Source: Parabacteroides faecis
GTDB taxonomy: Bacteria > Bacteroidota > Bacteroidia > Bacteroidales > Tannerellaceae
DNA length: 64,000 nt
Assembly: GCF_014647375.1 (NCBI RefSeq)
Contig: NZ_BMPB01000009.1
Location: 62,001-126,000, forward strand
Direction of reading: 5' to 3'
Under the pieces are notes generated by a model. The model was not told the origin of the DNA. It worked only from the letters and a program-made list of their open reading frames with translations, and searched no databases. Positions within the stretch are counted from its first letter, which is position 1. Every line of letters starts with the position of its first letter. Positions 18,511 to 27,428 of this stretch are shown here, piece after piece. The translations under genes were made by a program, and so were the position numbers.

Positions 18511-19479
18511 ATGAAACAGATGAAATTATTATTCAGCGTCTTTTTCTCTTTTGTATTTCTGACTTGTTTCGGGCAGTTGCAACCATTGACCGGTCAGGGA
18601 GTGACCTTGAATACTCAAAGCGGAGATATTCATGGAAAACTACTTCTTCCTCCGGGAATGAAGTCTTTTCCTGTTGTTTTATTGATTGCCGGATCAGGCC
18701 CGACCGATATGGATGGTAATTCTGCCGTTGGGCAGATGACGAACAACTCTTTGAGATACCTTGCCGAAGATTTGGCAAAGCAGGGGATTGCTTCTCTTCG
18801 TTTCGATAAGCGGGGAATAGCTTCCAGTGCTTCGGCAGGAAAGAGAGAGGCAGACTTGCGTTTCGAAGACTATGTGAATGACGTAAAAGGTTGGATCGAT
18901 TATTTGAAAAAAGATTCGCGCTTTACCGGTATTACGGTGATCGGGCATAGTGAAGGATCGTTGATCGGGATGTTGGCATGCCGTAATAATCCGAAAGTAA
19001 AAGCCTTTGTGTCGTTAGCCGGAGCGGGGAGACCGGCTTATGAAATAATAGAAAAGCAGTTGTCTTCCCAACCGGAATCGGTCCGGAATATAGTAGCCGC
19101 TATCAATGATTCGTTGCGACAGGGTAAATTGGTGGCGAATGTTCCGTTTGGAATGGAAGCGCTGTTCAGGCAATCGGTTCAACCTTATATGATATCATGG
19201 TATAAATATAATCCTCAACAGATAATCAAGGAATTAACGATACCGAGCCTAATCGTGCAGGGTAAAACCGATATACAGGTTCTCGTAGAGGATGCGGAAC
19301 TGTTGAAGAAGGCTTCTCCTTCGGCAAAGCTTCTTTTAATTGAAAAGATGAACCATGTATTGAAAGATTGTGATACGACCGATCCCCAGAAGCAGATGGC
19401 AGTCTATACAAATCCTTCTTTACCGGTTAATGCAGTTTTGCTTTCGTCATTGGGTACGTTTATAAAGGAACAGAAGTGA
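18511..19479 (+). CDS. Secreted alpha/beta hydrolase
   Basis: Serine hydrolase of 322 residues with a signal peptide (1-21, ending TCFGQ). The nucleophile elbow GHSEGS places Ser147 at the active site. The oxyanion-type segment LIAGSGPTDMDGNS near residue 55-68 and RFDKRG near 92 are typical of the YqhA/prolyl-oligopeptidase-like Bacteroidetes family. The C-terminal catalytic Asp and His fit VQGKTDIQV and KMNHVLKD. The substrate is unknown; small esters are likely. It starts a three-gene run (DUF2089 and YIP1-like genes follow, the first almost overlapping). Confidence 0.88.
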   Translation: MKQMKLLFSVFFSFVFLTCFGQLQPLTGQGVTLNTQSGDIHGKLLLPPGMKSFPVVLLIAGSGPTDMDGNSAVGQMTNNSLRYLAEDLAKQGIASLRFDKRGIASSASAGKREADLRFEDYVNDVKGWIDYLKKDSRFTGITVIGHSEGSLIGMLACRNNPKVKAFVSLAGAGRPAYEIIEKQLSSQPESVRNIVAAINDSLRQGKLVANVPFGMEALFRQSVQPYMISWYKYNPQQIIKELTIPSLIVQGKTDIQVLVEDAELLKKASPSAKLLLIEKMNHVLKDCDTTDPQKQMAVYTNPSLPVNAVLLSSLGTFIKEQK

Positions 19480-19481
19480 TT

Positions 19482-19760
19482 ATGGGAGAAGTCAGAAAAC
19501 GTTTGCCGTTGCAGTGTCCGGCCTGTGATTCTCCTCTGAGAGTGGGACGGCTCTTTTGCGAACAATGTGATACGGAGGTTTGCGGGAACTTTGAACTGCC
19601 TCTTCTGGCAAGGTTGACCGAGAAGGAGCAGTTATTTATCGTTGATTTTATCAAGTCGAGTGGCAGCTTGAAAGATATGGCGAAGAATATGGGAGTGAGT
19701 TATCCTACTGTTAGGAATATATTGGATGATCTGATTGATAAATTAAATAAGATTGAATAG
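19482..19760 (+). CDS. DUF2089-family zinc-binding HTH protein
   Basis: Protein of 92 residues. The N-terminal half carries Cys pairs (CPACDSPL and CEQCDTEVCG) that would bind zinc. The C-terminal half is a helix-turn-helix (LKDMAKNMGVSYPTVRNILD) as in DUF2089 proteins, so DNA binding is likely. The ATG at 19482 is chosen; a GTG at 19476 overlaps the hydrolase stop. It lies between the hydrolase and YIP1-like genes with 2-bp gaps, so the three form an operon. It may regulate the operon, which is inference. Confidence 0.82.
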   Translation: MGEVRKRLPLQCPACDSPLRVGRLFCEQCDTEVCGNFELPLLARLTEKEQLFIVDFIKSSGSLKDMAKNMGVSYPTVRNILDDLIDKLNKIE

Positions 19761-19762
19761 TT

Positions 19763-20350
19763 ATGAAAAGACAATGGTTGAATTTTCTGATTAATCCGTT
19801 TGAATGGATTGCCGGTTTTCAGGCGCTGGGGTGGGGGCTTTTAGGAATGGTCGTATCCACGGTTATCAGCTATCTTTCCGGATGGCATTATCATGGTTTA
19901 TTGCATTTCGGTCCGGCACCGAATCCGGCCTGGTGGTGTTACGCTGTCGAACATCTGGTTGTTTGGATGGTGCCGGCTACTTTGTTTTATCTCGGAGGGT
20001 TGATCTTGTCGCGTTCCCGGATCAGGGTGATCGATGTGTTGGGGACAGTTGCTTTTGCCCAGATCCCTTTCATCTTTATGAATTTGTTCAATATGTTGCC
20101 TCCGATGCAGAATCTGGCAAAAGTGGATATGAATGTGCCGCCGACAGAATTGTTGGCACAACCTGGTTTCCTGGTAGGAGTATGGCTTTCATTGATCGGA
20201 GTTATATTTCTGGTCTGGGTATTGGTCTGGATGTTCAAAGCACTGAAGGTCTCTTGTAATCTGAAGGGGTATTCGTTGGGTATTCTCTACTGTGTAGCCG
20301 TGTTTGGTGGTGATATTCTTTGCCGTTACCTGATCGGTCTGTGTTATTAA
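19763..20350 (+). CDS. YIP1-like multi-pass membrane protein
   Basis: Protein of 195 residues with about five hydrophobic segments and an N-terminal NFLINPFEWIAGFQALGW region, resembling small Yip1-domain proteins of Bacteroidetes. No catalytic motif is seen. It follows the DUF2089 gene by 2 bp and ends before a convergent hairpin at 20376-20409. Function unknown. Confidence 0.7.
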   Translation: MKRQWLNFLINPFEWIAGFQALGWGLLGMVVSTVISYLSGWHYHGLLHFGPAPNPAWWCYAVEHLVVWMVPATLFYLGGLILSRSRIRVIDVLGTVAFAQIPFIFMNLFNMLPPMQNLAKVDMNVPPTELLAQPGFLVGVWLSLIGVIFLVWVLVWMFKALKVSCNLKGYSLGILYCVAVFGGDILCRYLIGLCY

Positions 20351-20375
20351 TATCAATGGAAAAAATATCTTTTAA

Positions 20376-20409
20376 TCCGTAAATTACTGCTATAAGAGTA
20401 ATTTACGGA
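20376..20409. terminator. Hairpin between convergent genes, overlapping a coding end
   Basis: TCCGTAAATTACT (20376-20388) pairs exactly with 20397-20409 around an 8-base loop. The right arm encodes the last residues of the HAD protein on the minus strand. The stem shares 13 bases with the hairpin at 16316-16357. Confidence 0.55.
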
Positions 20410-21040
20410 GTGCCGGAATATTTTCCGCAATATGATCTGCTCCGGCATCTGAAAGTTCTTTATAATCTCCGAAGCCGTATAAGACGCCGATAGAGTCGAT
20501 CCCTACGTTTTTGGCTCCGATGATATCGTGTTTCCGATCGCCTATCATCACAACAGACTCCAGATTGGTTATTTGATTGGATTGTAAGATATAGTTGATC
20601 ACATCTGTTTTTGTGTGAAGAGAGCCATCCAGGCCACTACCGGCAACAAAAGAAAAATAGTCGCTCAACCCGAAATGATCGAGGATACGTTTGGCAAATA
20701 TTTCCGGCTTGGAAGTAGCCAGTATCACAGTTCTACCGTTTTTTTGTGCATCTGCTAGTAGTTCTTCGATTCCCGGATATAATTCATTTTCCAGAATGCC
20801 TTTGTCGGCATATCTTTCCCTGTATTTGGCAACGGCAACGGTCGCCTGTTCATCCGTGAAGTTGTAAAAGTCTTTGAACGAATCCAGAAGAGGCGGTCCG
20901 ATAAAAGGGGATAATTCCCGTAGGTCGTTTACCTGAATACCAAAATAATTTAATGCATATGCAACGCATCGGGTGATTCCGGTCTCTGAGTCGGTAATGG
21001 TACCGTCGAGGTCAAAAAGAAGATATTTATATTGTTTCAT
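20390..21040 (-). CDS. HAD-family phosphatase (phosphoglycolate phosphatase-like)
   Basis: Haloacid-dehalogenase hydrolase of 216 residues. Motif I is DLDGT (Asp10 nucleophile, Asp12), motif II is in VILATSK with the lysine at SKPEIF, and motif IV is MIGDRKHDIIGA. The alpha-helical cap between motifs I and II matches the Gph/PGMB-like subfamily that removes phosphate from small sugars or phosphoglycolate. Its 3' end forms part of a hairpin. The MITE-like element begins about 20 bp before its start codon, so its promoter is either inside that element or very short. Confidence 0.88.
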   Translation of the reverse strand: MKQYKYLLFDLDGTITDSETGITRCVAYALNYFGIQVNDLRELSPFIGPPLLDSFKDFYNFTDEQATVAVAKYRERYADKGILENELYPGIEELLADAQKNGRTVILATSKPEIFAKRILDHFGLSDYFSFVAGSGLDGSLHTKTDVINYILQSNQITNLESVVMIGDRKHDIIGAKNVGIDSIGVLYGFGDYKELSDAGADHIAENIPALRKLLL

Positions 21041-21059
21041 TTTTATCCTATTTGTATGT

Positions 21060-21509
21060 TACTTTTCTCTTGATAGAAAAGTAACCAAAAGATCAAGGCT
21101 TAATCGGCTTCACTGCTTCGGTGAAAGACTCTGCTGAAAAATCCGAAACTCGCTACGCTCAGACAACGGATTTTTTTAATCGCTTCGTCTTCCCCCTTCG
21201 CGGACGTTCACCCGTTTAGGCCTTTCCCAGGAAGCTCCGCTTCCTCTTAGGATTGCCGACACTGATAATTATATACTATGAACAGTACTTTCTGTTTTAA
21301 CAGGCAGTGTCGGCAATCACAAAAGAACGCTTTGCGTTCTATGAAAGGCCTCAGCTGGTGAGCGTAAAGCGCAGCATCCGGAGAGAGCGTCCGGAGCATC
21401 CGTTGTTTGAGCGCAGCGAGTTTCGGAGGCGACAGCGAACGCAGGATGCGGAGTAGCGAGGCAGGTGTAGCCTTGATCTTTTGGCTACTTTTCCATCAAG
21501 GGAAAAGTA
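21060..21509. repeat. MITE-like 450-bp inverted-repeat element
   Basis: Terminal arms of 41 bp (21060-21100 and 21469-21509) match in 38 of 41 positions when inverted; they start TACTTTTCTCTTGAT and end GATCAAGGCT. Inside, TCCGAAACTCGCTACGCTCA and its inverted partner (about 21142-21170 and 21398-21426) and an exact 14-bp pair GATTGCCGACACTG / CAGTGTCGGCAATC (21251-21264, 21305-21318) are nested, so nearly the whole element can fold as one hairpin. It has no convincing gene. It fills the gap between the HAD gene and the CBM9-like gene. Confidence 0.75.
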
Positions 21510-21516
21510 GGTTTAA

Positions 21517-22632
21517 TTATTTTTTAGAAGCCCAAACCATTCCATCCTGTCTGATATGCCATACATTTCCATCTGTGCCGGGTAATGTGATTTCATACAT
21601 GGAAGGAGTGTTGAACAGGCTGATCTGTTTGGCTTGTTCTGCCGGACATAATTCTTCCGGTTTGAGAGCCGCTACGGAAGGAGCATACTCACCGAATGTC
21701 GCAGCATACTCATTCTGACGGTAATACAGGTTGCGCAGAAGCCACTTCACTTCATCGTTCGGGTCTGTAACAAACGGAGTTTCTCCGGTTCCCGCAACCT
21801 TATCGGATATCTGTACAAATCCCCAGTATTCCGGCATGTGGATATTGATCACTCCGGTCGGAGCCCATACCCAGTTATATTCACGTATTTTGTCTTCACC
21901 TTTAATGGGGACTTTTACGTACTTGCCATCCTGTACCTCTGTAGTCCATTCCACACGTGAGAAGTTTGTACGGATATGTTCACCGTCGACAGGTCCTTTT
22001 TTACCTCTCGCTACCTGATAGATCGATGACCAGGGGATAAATACTTCTACGCTCCAGGATTTGTCGGTGTCTTTCGGGTTATTTAATGTGCCATCCACGT
22101 AGACGGCCGATTTCATACCGGCAAATTCCCAGTTGTTCAATACTTGCGGATTGTCACGGTAGGGTTTGCTCAGGAACAGATCCCATTCTGTGCCTAACGC
22201 ATTTACCTCATATTCCAGGTAATTATGTGTATCGTTTGTCGGATTGAGGAATATTTCAAAGTCGTTATCCTGATAGATTACGGCATCATGTTCTGTGATC
22301 GTAGCCCATACATGAGGCTCTTCCATCAGGACGGCAAAATACATACCATTGTCATCGTAAGTCATTTTAGCCCGTGTCTGCAAAAGTGGTTTGGGGCGTT
22401 TGTCTCCTTCGATGTCTACAAACTCGGTTGTCCAGGGAATAGCATCCCATTCTTCGGGAGACAGTTTACCGTCTATCTTGATCGGAGCCGGAGCTTTGTA
22501 GCATACATACGTCGGAGGATTGTAAGGAGCCTGCGGCGTGTAAGTGATCTCTTTTCCTTTCTCCTGTGGCGCTTGTGCACAAGAAAGGAGTAACAATGCT
22601 ACCATGGGTGCAGTAAAAACTGTTTTCTTCAT
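21517..22632 (-). CDS. CBM9-like carbohydrate-binding lipoprotein
   Basis: Lipoprotein of 371 residues (signal to Cys18, LLLLSC). The family-9-like fold is shown by APIKIDGKLSPEEWDAIPWT at about 48-67, the TRAKMTYDDNGMYFAVLMEE segment and QDNDFEIFLNPTNDTHNYLE, the usual pattern for the DOMON/CBM9 superfamily. Such stand-alone proteins are common in Bacteroidetes and lack a recognisable enzyme domain. The stop lies right next to the MITE-like element. Ligand unknown. It heads no obvious operon: the serine hydrolase gene ends 21 bp upstream of its start, so cotranscription with 22654-26160 is possible. Confidence 0.82.
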   Translation of the reverse strand: MKKTVFTAPMVALLLLSCAQAPQEKGKEITYTPQAPYNPPTYVCYKAPAPIKIDGKLSPEEWDAIPWTTEFVDIEGDKRPKPLLQTRAKMTYDDNGMYFAVLMEEPHVWATITEHDAVIYQDNDFEIFLNPTNDTHNYLEYEVNALGTEWDLFLSKPYRDNPQVLNNWEFAGMKSAVYVDGTLNNPKDTDKSWSVEVFIPWSSIYQVARGKKGPVDGEHIRTNFSRVEWTTEVQDGKYVKVPIKGEDKIREYNWVWAPTGVINIHMPEYWGFVQISDKVAGTGETPFVTDPNDEVKWLLRNLYYRQNEYAATFGEYAPSVAALKPEELCPAEQAKQISLFNTPSMYEITLPGTDGNVWHIRQDGMVWASKK

Positions 22633-22653
22633 TTGTTGTTTAATTTAGTATGT

Positions 22654-23826
22654 TTATTCTGATTCTCTCTGATTATTTGTTGACTTTTGTATTATTTCGA
22701 TAGCAGCTCCCAGCCATGTATCTATATCATCCGGGTAATGTTGGGCGGTACGTGTATCGCTGCGTTTATGCCCCAGGCGTACGACGACGGCATTCAATTT
22801 CGGAATGGCAAAGACATATTGCCCGAGAATTCCTCGCATGTAAGGGATTTCCATATCCTTGTAAGTCAGGTGCCAGAACTGGAAGCCGTAGCAGTGGTTC
22901 GTTTCATTGTACTCTTTGAATATCAGATTAGTGTCGGGAGTCGTAGCTTCTTTTATATAGGATTCGGAAACGAGTTGTTTTCCGTTCCAGTTCCCTTTGT
23001 TTAAGATTAGTTGTCCGAAGCGGGCGAAGTCGCGGGCATTGCTGTTGAAGCAGCAATATGCTTTTTCGATACCGTCCTTTTTATCCAGACTCCAAAGAGC
23101 ATCTTCTTCTGCGTTTAGCGGAGTCCATAGTTTTCTTGAAACGTATGAACTGATGTTCTCTCCGGTCGCTTTTTCTACGATAAGGGCGAGTAACTGCGTT
23201 ACGCCACTCTGATAAATAAAGTGGATGCCAGGTTCTTCGATTTCTTTCATTCCCAAAGCGATCTGTTGCAGATCATCTCCGTAATACAGTTTGGTGGTGG
23301 GAGAGAAGGGGGAAGAATAGGCCTCGTCGAAGTCGACACCTGCGCTCATTGTCAGCAAATGGCGTAGCGTCAGGGCTTTGCCATTGTATCCTTTGAATTC
23401 GGGATAGAAGTCGTTGACAGGTTGGTCTACATTTTTGATGAAGCCGTCGTCTATGGCGCATCCTATAGCCAGTGAGACTATGCTTTTAGCCATGGAAAAC
23501 GAGTTGCTGCGCGAGTGCGGAGAGTAATCTTCCCAGTATTGTTCGAAAAGTAAGGTGCTGTCTTTGATAATGACAAAGGCTACAGTTCCCAGATCCTCAA
23601 AAACAGGCTGGAATTTTTCCGGAACGGATAGTTTGTTGTATGCTTTCGATTCCGGCCAAGGTTGCGGGTTGCCGGCCTTCACCGTCCGGTTTTCAAAGAT
23701 CGGATACTGGTCGATCTCCGGGAGCAGGTGAATAAGAGCGCGTCGCAGGTAATAATTGGAGGGCAATACCAGATAGCCTCCGATACAACATAGAGCCAGT
23801 AGTATTGCCCATCCTGTCTTTTTCAT
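22654..23826 (-). CDS. Beta-lactamase-class-C-like serine hydrolase
   Basis: Protein of 390 residues with an N-terminal hydrophobic anchor (residues 5-22). The active-site SxxK is SMAK (Ser111, Lys114). The second element is YQSG in place of YxN, and an HKRS near the end stands where KTG would be. It thus belongs to the wide esterase/peptidase/beta-lactamase-like family of uncertain substrate; true cephalosporinase activity is not suggested. The start codon directly abuts the stop of the upstream carbonic-anhydrase gene, so the two are translated from one message. Confidence 0.87.
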   Translation of the reverse strand: MKKTGWAILLALCCIGGYLVLPSNYYLRRALIHLLPEIDQYPIFENRTVKAGNPQPWPESKAYNKLSVPEKFQPVFEDLGTVAFVIIKDSTLLFEQYWEDYSPHSRSNSFSMAKSIVSLAIGCAIDDGFIKNVDQPVNDFYPEFKGYNGKALTLRHLLTMSAGVDFDEAYSSPFSPTTKLYYGDDLQQIALGMKEIEEPGIHFIYQSGVTQLLALIVEKATGENISSYVSRKLWTPLNAEEDALWSLDKKDGIEKAYCCFNSNARDFARFGQLILNKGNWNGKQLVSESYIKEATTPDTNLIFKEYNETNHCYGFQFWHLTYKDMEIPYMRGILGQYVFAIPKLNAVVVRLGHKRSDTRTAQHYPDDIDTWLGAAIEIIQKSTNNQRESE

Positions 23827-24351
23827 TTATTCTGAATCTTCTTTATACCAACTTGAATACATGTGGTAGTTTTTTGCAATCTTCTGGTTGATCTCTTTGG
23901 CTTGTTCCGGATCTACCTTCTTTACGAATTTAGCAGGGACACCGGCATAAATACTACCCGGTTCGACTATGGTTTTGCTCAGAACAACCGAGCCGGCAGC
24001 TACGATAGCCCCTTCACCGATCACTGCATGGTCGAGTACAACCGACCCCATTCCGATCAGGGCTCCGTTGCATATTTTGGCTCCATGTATCGTCACATTA
24101 TGCCCGACCGAGACGTCATCGCCGATCTCTATAGTCGATTTTTCATATAACGTATGTAGTACGGAGCCGTCTTGTATGTTGACTCCGTTTCCTATGCGGA
24201 TTGAGTTTACGTCGCCCCGGAGAACGGTTCCGAACCAGATGCTGCAACCGTCTCCTATTTCGACATCGCCGATAATAGCGGCGTTGTCTGCTAAAAATGT
24301 GTCTTTACCGATTTTCGGGGTAAAGCCTCTTACTGATTTTATTAATGCCAT
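23827..24351 (-). CDS. Gamma-carbonic-anhydrase family protein (YrdA/PaaY type)
   Basis: Left-handed beta-helix trimer protein of 174 residues built on hexapeptide repeats (IGDVEIGDGCSIWFG and later turns). The zinc ligands His66, His84 and His89 (LHTLYE and VGHNVTIHG) are all present. Relatives bind zinc or iron and may hydrate CO2 or act as acyl-CoA-linked enzymes; activity differs between members. It is followed without a gap by the serine hydrolase gene and preceded by aminopeptidase P with a 21-bp gap, in one likely operon. Confidence 0.93.
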   Translation of the reverse strand: MALIKSVRGFTPKIGKDTFLADNAAIIGDVEIGDGCSIWFGTVLRGDVNSIRIGNGVNIQDGSVLHTLYEKSTIEIGDDVSVGHNVTIHGAKICNGALIGMGSVVLDHAVIGEGAIVAAGSVVLSKTIVEPGSIYAGVPAKFVKKVDPEQAKEINQKIAKNYHMYSSWYKEDSE

Positions 24352-24372
24352 AATTTTATAGTTGACAATTGA

Positions 24373-26160
24373 TTAAATTTCTGTTGTTTTCTCTTTTAAC
24401 CACGCTTTTTCATCTTCATTCAGATGTGGGCTTAACAAGTCGTACACCATCTGGTGATATTTGTTTATCCAGGCACGTTCTCTGACTGACAACATCGGGA
24501 CAATGATCAGTTTTGTGTCTATATAGCACAAAGTGAGTGTGTCGAATCCGTAGAATTTACCGTATTCCGTTTCGCTGTCTTCACGGACAAGCACCATATT
24601 CTCTGTCCGGATACCGTATTCTCCGGTCCGGTACATGGCCGGTTCATCACTGATCACCATACCCGGTTTCAGAGGTATGGGATTTGCCTCCATACGGATA
24701 CTCTGAGGACCTTCATGTACGTTCAGACAATGACCGATCCCGTGACCTGTTCCGTGCAGGTAGTTAATGCCTGCATCCCATAATGCTTTCCGGGCGAGAA
24801 TATCCAGTTGTACGCCTTTCGCTCCTGCAGGGAATTTGCATTTGGCAATTCCGATCGTTCCTTTTAATACACGGGTAAAATCTTTTTTCATTTGCTCCGT
24901 CGGTTCTCCCAGGGCGATTGTACGGGTGATATCGGTAGTCCCGTCCAGATATTGGGCGCCGGAGTCCATCAGAAGCATATTGTCCGCTTTTATTTCCGCG
25001 TCGGTTTCTGGTGTGGCTGCATAATGGACAATTGCTCCGTGGGCAGCATATCCGCAGATCGTTTCAAAACTGTCCATGATATACTGCGGTTGTTCGGCTC
25101 GTAAAGCCGTTAGTTTGTCGGATGCGCTGAGTTCGGTTACTTTTTCTCCTGCAGCTAATTTCTTTTCCAGCCAAATGTAGAAACGGGTCAATGCAATACC
25201 GTCTTTTACTACGGCATTGCGGAATCCTTTTATTTCAGTTTCGTTCTTGATACTTTTCAGGTGGTTTGCCGGTGTGATGTCTTCAACGATGGTACATCCT
25301 TTGGGCAGTGCATTGTAAAGCGACAGGTTTGTTTTTGCCGGGTCGATGAATACGGAACTCTTTTCCGGAAGCCGGGAAAGATATTTTTGTATCATCGTAT
25401 AGTCGGCGAGGACCACTCCTTCTTTTTTTAGATGTTCGGCTGCTTCTGCCGTGATCTTTCCGGGATTGATGAAAAGTACACTTTCGTCTTCGGATACAAA
25501 TGCGTAACTGATTACGACAGGATTGTACGTAACATCTGTCCCGCGTATATTGAATGTCCAGGCAACTTCATCGAGGGCGGCAATGATAAGGCTGTCGGCA
25601 CCTTGTTTGCGTAATAGGTTGTTGATCTCATCCAGCTTTTCACGAACCGATTTTCCACTCAGTTCTACCGGCATTTCGAATAACGGATTGCCGGGGATAG
25701 CCGGTCGGTCTTTCCATACAAGGTCGATCAGGTCGTAAGATGCTTCCAGTTTGATCCCTTTCCGATTTAGCGTTCTTTCCAGTTGGGTGGCATCGGCAAC
25801 ACTGTAGGTTTGTCCGTCCAGTCCGACCGTTTGCCCGTTCTGCATTTCATGCAGCAGAAAGTCCGGGATTGTCGGAGTTTCCGGTAAGGCCATCTTATAT
25901 AGTTCGATACCGGAGCCTTCCAGTTGAATACCAGCTTGTAAAAAATAGCGGGAATCAGTCCATAACCCGGCTTTATCGGCCGTTATGACCACTGTGCCGG
26001 CAGAACCGTCAAATCCTGATATCCATTCACGCGATTTCCAGCGGTCGGCAGGATATTCGCTCAGATGCGGATCTGAACTGGGGATGATGTAAGCATCTAT
26101 ATTTTTTTCTTTCATTGCCTCTCTAAGCGCGGCAATACGTTCCGGAATGTTTGTTTTCAT
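24373..26160 (-). CDS. Xaa-Pro aminopeptidase (M24B)
   Basis: Cytoplasmic aminopeptidase P of 595 residues that removes N-terminal residues before proline. Two creatinase-like N-terminal domains (about 1-300) precede the pita-bread M24 domain. Metal ligands are visible in MLLMDSGAQYLDGTTDITRT (two Asp), GTGHGIGHCLNVHEGPQ (His) and the later ISDEPAMY and TENMVLV (two Glu). A C-terminal M24_C segment follows, as in the long three-domain eukaryote-like form common in Bacteroidetes. A minus-strand -7 box TAACTTTG (26193-26200) lies 33 bp before the ATG. Confidence 0.94.
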   Translation of the reverse strand: MKTNIPERIAALREAMKEKNIDAYIIPSSDPHLSEYPADRWKSREWISGFDGSAGTVVITADKAGLWTDSRYFLQAGIQLEGSGIELYKMALPETPTIPDFLLHEMQNGQTVGLDGQTYSVADATQLERTLNRKGIKLEASYDLIDLVWKDRPAIPGNPLFEMPVELSGKSVREKLDEINNLLRKQGADSLIIAALDEVAWTFNIRGTDVTYNPVVISYAFVSEDESVLFINPGKITAEAAEHLKKEGVVLADYTMIQKYLSRLPEKSSVFIDPAKTNLSLYNALPKGCTIVEDITPANHLKSIKNETEIKGFRNAVVKDGIALTRFYIWLEKKLAAGEKVTELSASDKLTALRAEQPQYIMDSFETICGYAAHGAIVHYAATPETDAEIKADNMLLMDSGAQYLDGTTDITRTIALGEPTEQMKKDFTRVLKGTIGIAKCKFPAGAKGVQLDILARKALWDAGINYLHGTGHGIGHCLNVHEGPQSIRMEANPIPLKPGMVISDEPAMYRTGEYGIRTENMVLVREDSETEYGKFYGFDTLTLCYIDTKLIIVPMLSVRERAWINKYHQMVYDLLSPHLNEDEKAWLKEKTTEI

Positions 26161-26542
26161 CGCATTATTGTTTTAGTCAACATTACTATTGGCAAAGTTA
26201 ATAAAATATCGGAGAAACCCTTTTCTTCACTTGGGAAATACCTGTATATTCTGAGCTATAAGTTGTGACATTTACTGAATATTTAATTTGCAAACAAAGA
26301 AGTTGGGGGAAGTATTGGAAGTGAAACCGCTGTTTGGGGTGTATTATTTGTTTTGCGATAAGTATATTTAGATAATATGTAATAGGGGTTTTTGTGCATT
26401 GAATGTCTTAAATATAAAGAATGTTACTGACGGGTAGCAGGGCAAGCCAATAAAGAAAAGTGCAGGTCGCATTCGTTTCTATGGCAGAAGGATAGGTAAT
26501 TTTAAATAAAAATAATATATTTGTTGGACTTTACTTAATCGA
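26161..26542. other. Divergent intergenic region
   Basis: Holds the -7 box of the aminopeptidase gene on the minus strand (CAAAGTTA at 26193-26200) and TATATTTG on the plus strand (26516-26523), 20 bp before the first lipoprotein gene. Neither has a full -33. Nothing else was recognised. Confidence 0.5.
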
Positions 26543-27403
26543 ATGATCATGAAAAGGATATTGTTTGTTTTGAGTGTAGTGGCTCTGTTTAGTTTGAGCT
26601 CCTGTTCTTCGTACTATTATTCTGTTTTGGAATCGAATGATACGATAGGTGAGAAGAATGGTAACAGAGATTTTGTCATAGAAAATGACAGTGTGTTTAT
26701 TTCTTATTGTTTTTACGGTGAAGATGCACCTATATCTATAACTGTGTACAACAAGATGGATGAGCCACTGTTTGTGGACTGGCAACGTTCTGCCTTGATA
26801 ATCGACGATGTGGCTACCAGTTATTATCAGGAAAAAGCACCTATTCAGGGGCAGACTGAATCCAGTTATTCCGGAGATGCATATAGATGGAACAGAAATT
26901 ACAGCATAACAGATGGTTATTCCGCAGGTTCGTTTGCCGGGGAGATCGCATTGCCTAAAGGGGTAAGTTTTATTCCTCCGAAATCGAAAGTGGAATCTAC
27001 ACCTTTGAGGTTGTCGAATTTCCCATTTGACCGGATTCCGAAAGATCAGTATACCAGACAGAAATTTGCTAAGTCTAATTCCAGTGTGGTAACTGTAAGA
27101 GTGAAAAAATTTACAGAGGAAGATACTCCTTTGGCTTTCAGAAGTTATTTAAGTCTTTATACGGCAGATCAGGATAATGGAAAAAGAAAATACTCTACTT
27201 TTGAAAGTAGTTTTTATGTTTCCCAATTGATAAAGACCGGAAATGTATCACCGGCTTCTTTCGATGCAGGGAAAAAACAGGCCGGAGACTTTTTCTATGT
27301 ACATAACGTGAAGGGGGCCGATGCCGGATTGATTGTCGGTGCTGTTGCTATCGGAGCTGCAGGTATTGTCATTGAATCGACGTTAACTCCTAATTCATAT
27401 TGA
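26543..27403 (+). CDS. Lipoprotein, first of two tandem paralogues
   Basis: Protein of 286 residues (ATG at 26543; 26549 also possible) with a lipoprotein signal ending FSLSSC. After the Cys come SSYYYSVLESND, DFVIENDSVFISYCFYGED and KMDEPLFVDWQRSALII, all shared with the next gene. The C-terminus has a short hydrophobic segment (GLIVGAVAIGAAGIVI). The family is not recognised; similar proteins of unknown function occur in Bacteroidetes. The beta-rich middle (about 40-130) could be an immunoglobulin-like domain, but that is a guess. The next gene starts 25 bp later. Confidence 0.75.
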   Translation: MIMKRILFVLSVVALFSLSSCSSYYYSVLESNDTIGEKNGNRDFVIENDSVFISYCFYGEDAPISITVYNKMDEPLFVDWQRSALIIDDVATSYYQEKAPIQGQTESSYSGDAYRWNRNYSITDGYSAGSFAGEIALPKGVSFIPPKSKVESTPLRLSNFPFDRIPKDQYTRQKFAKSNSSVVTVRVKKFTEEDTPLAFRSYLSLYTADQDNGKRKYSTFESSFYVSQLIKTGNVSPASFDAGKKQAGDFFYVHNVKGADAGLIVGAVAIGAAGIVIESTLTPNSY

Positions 27404-27428
27404 TTTGCCTGAAGGAGAGTTGAAAAAA

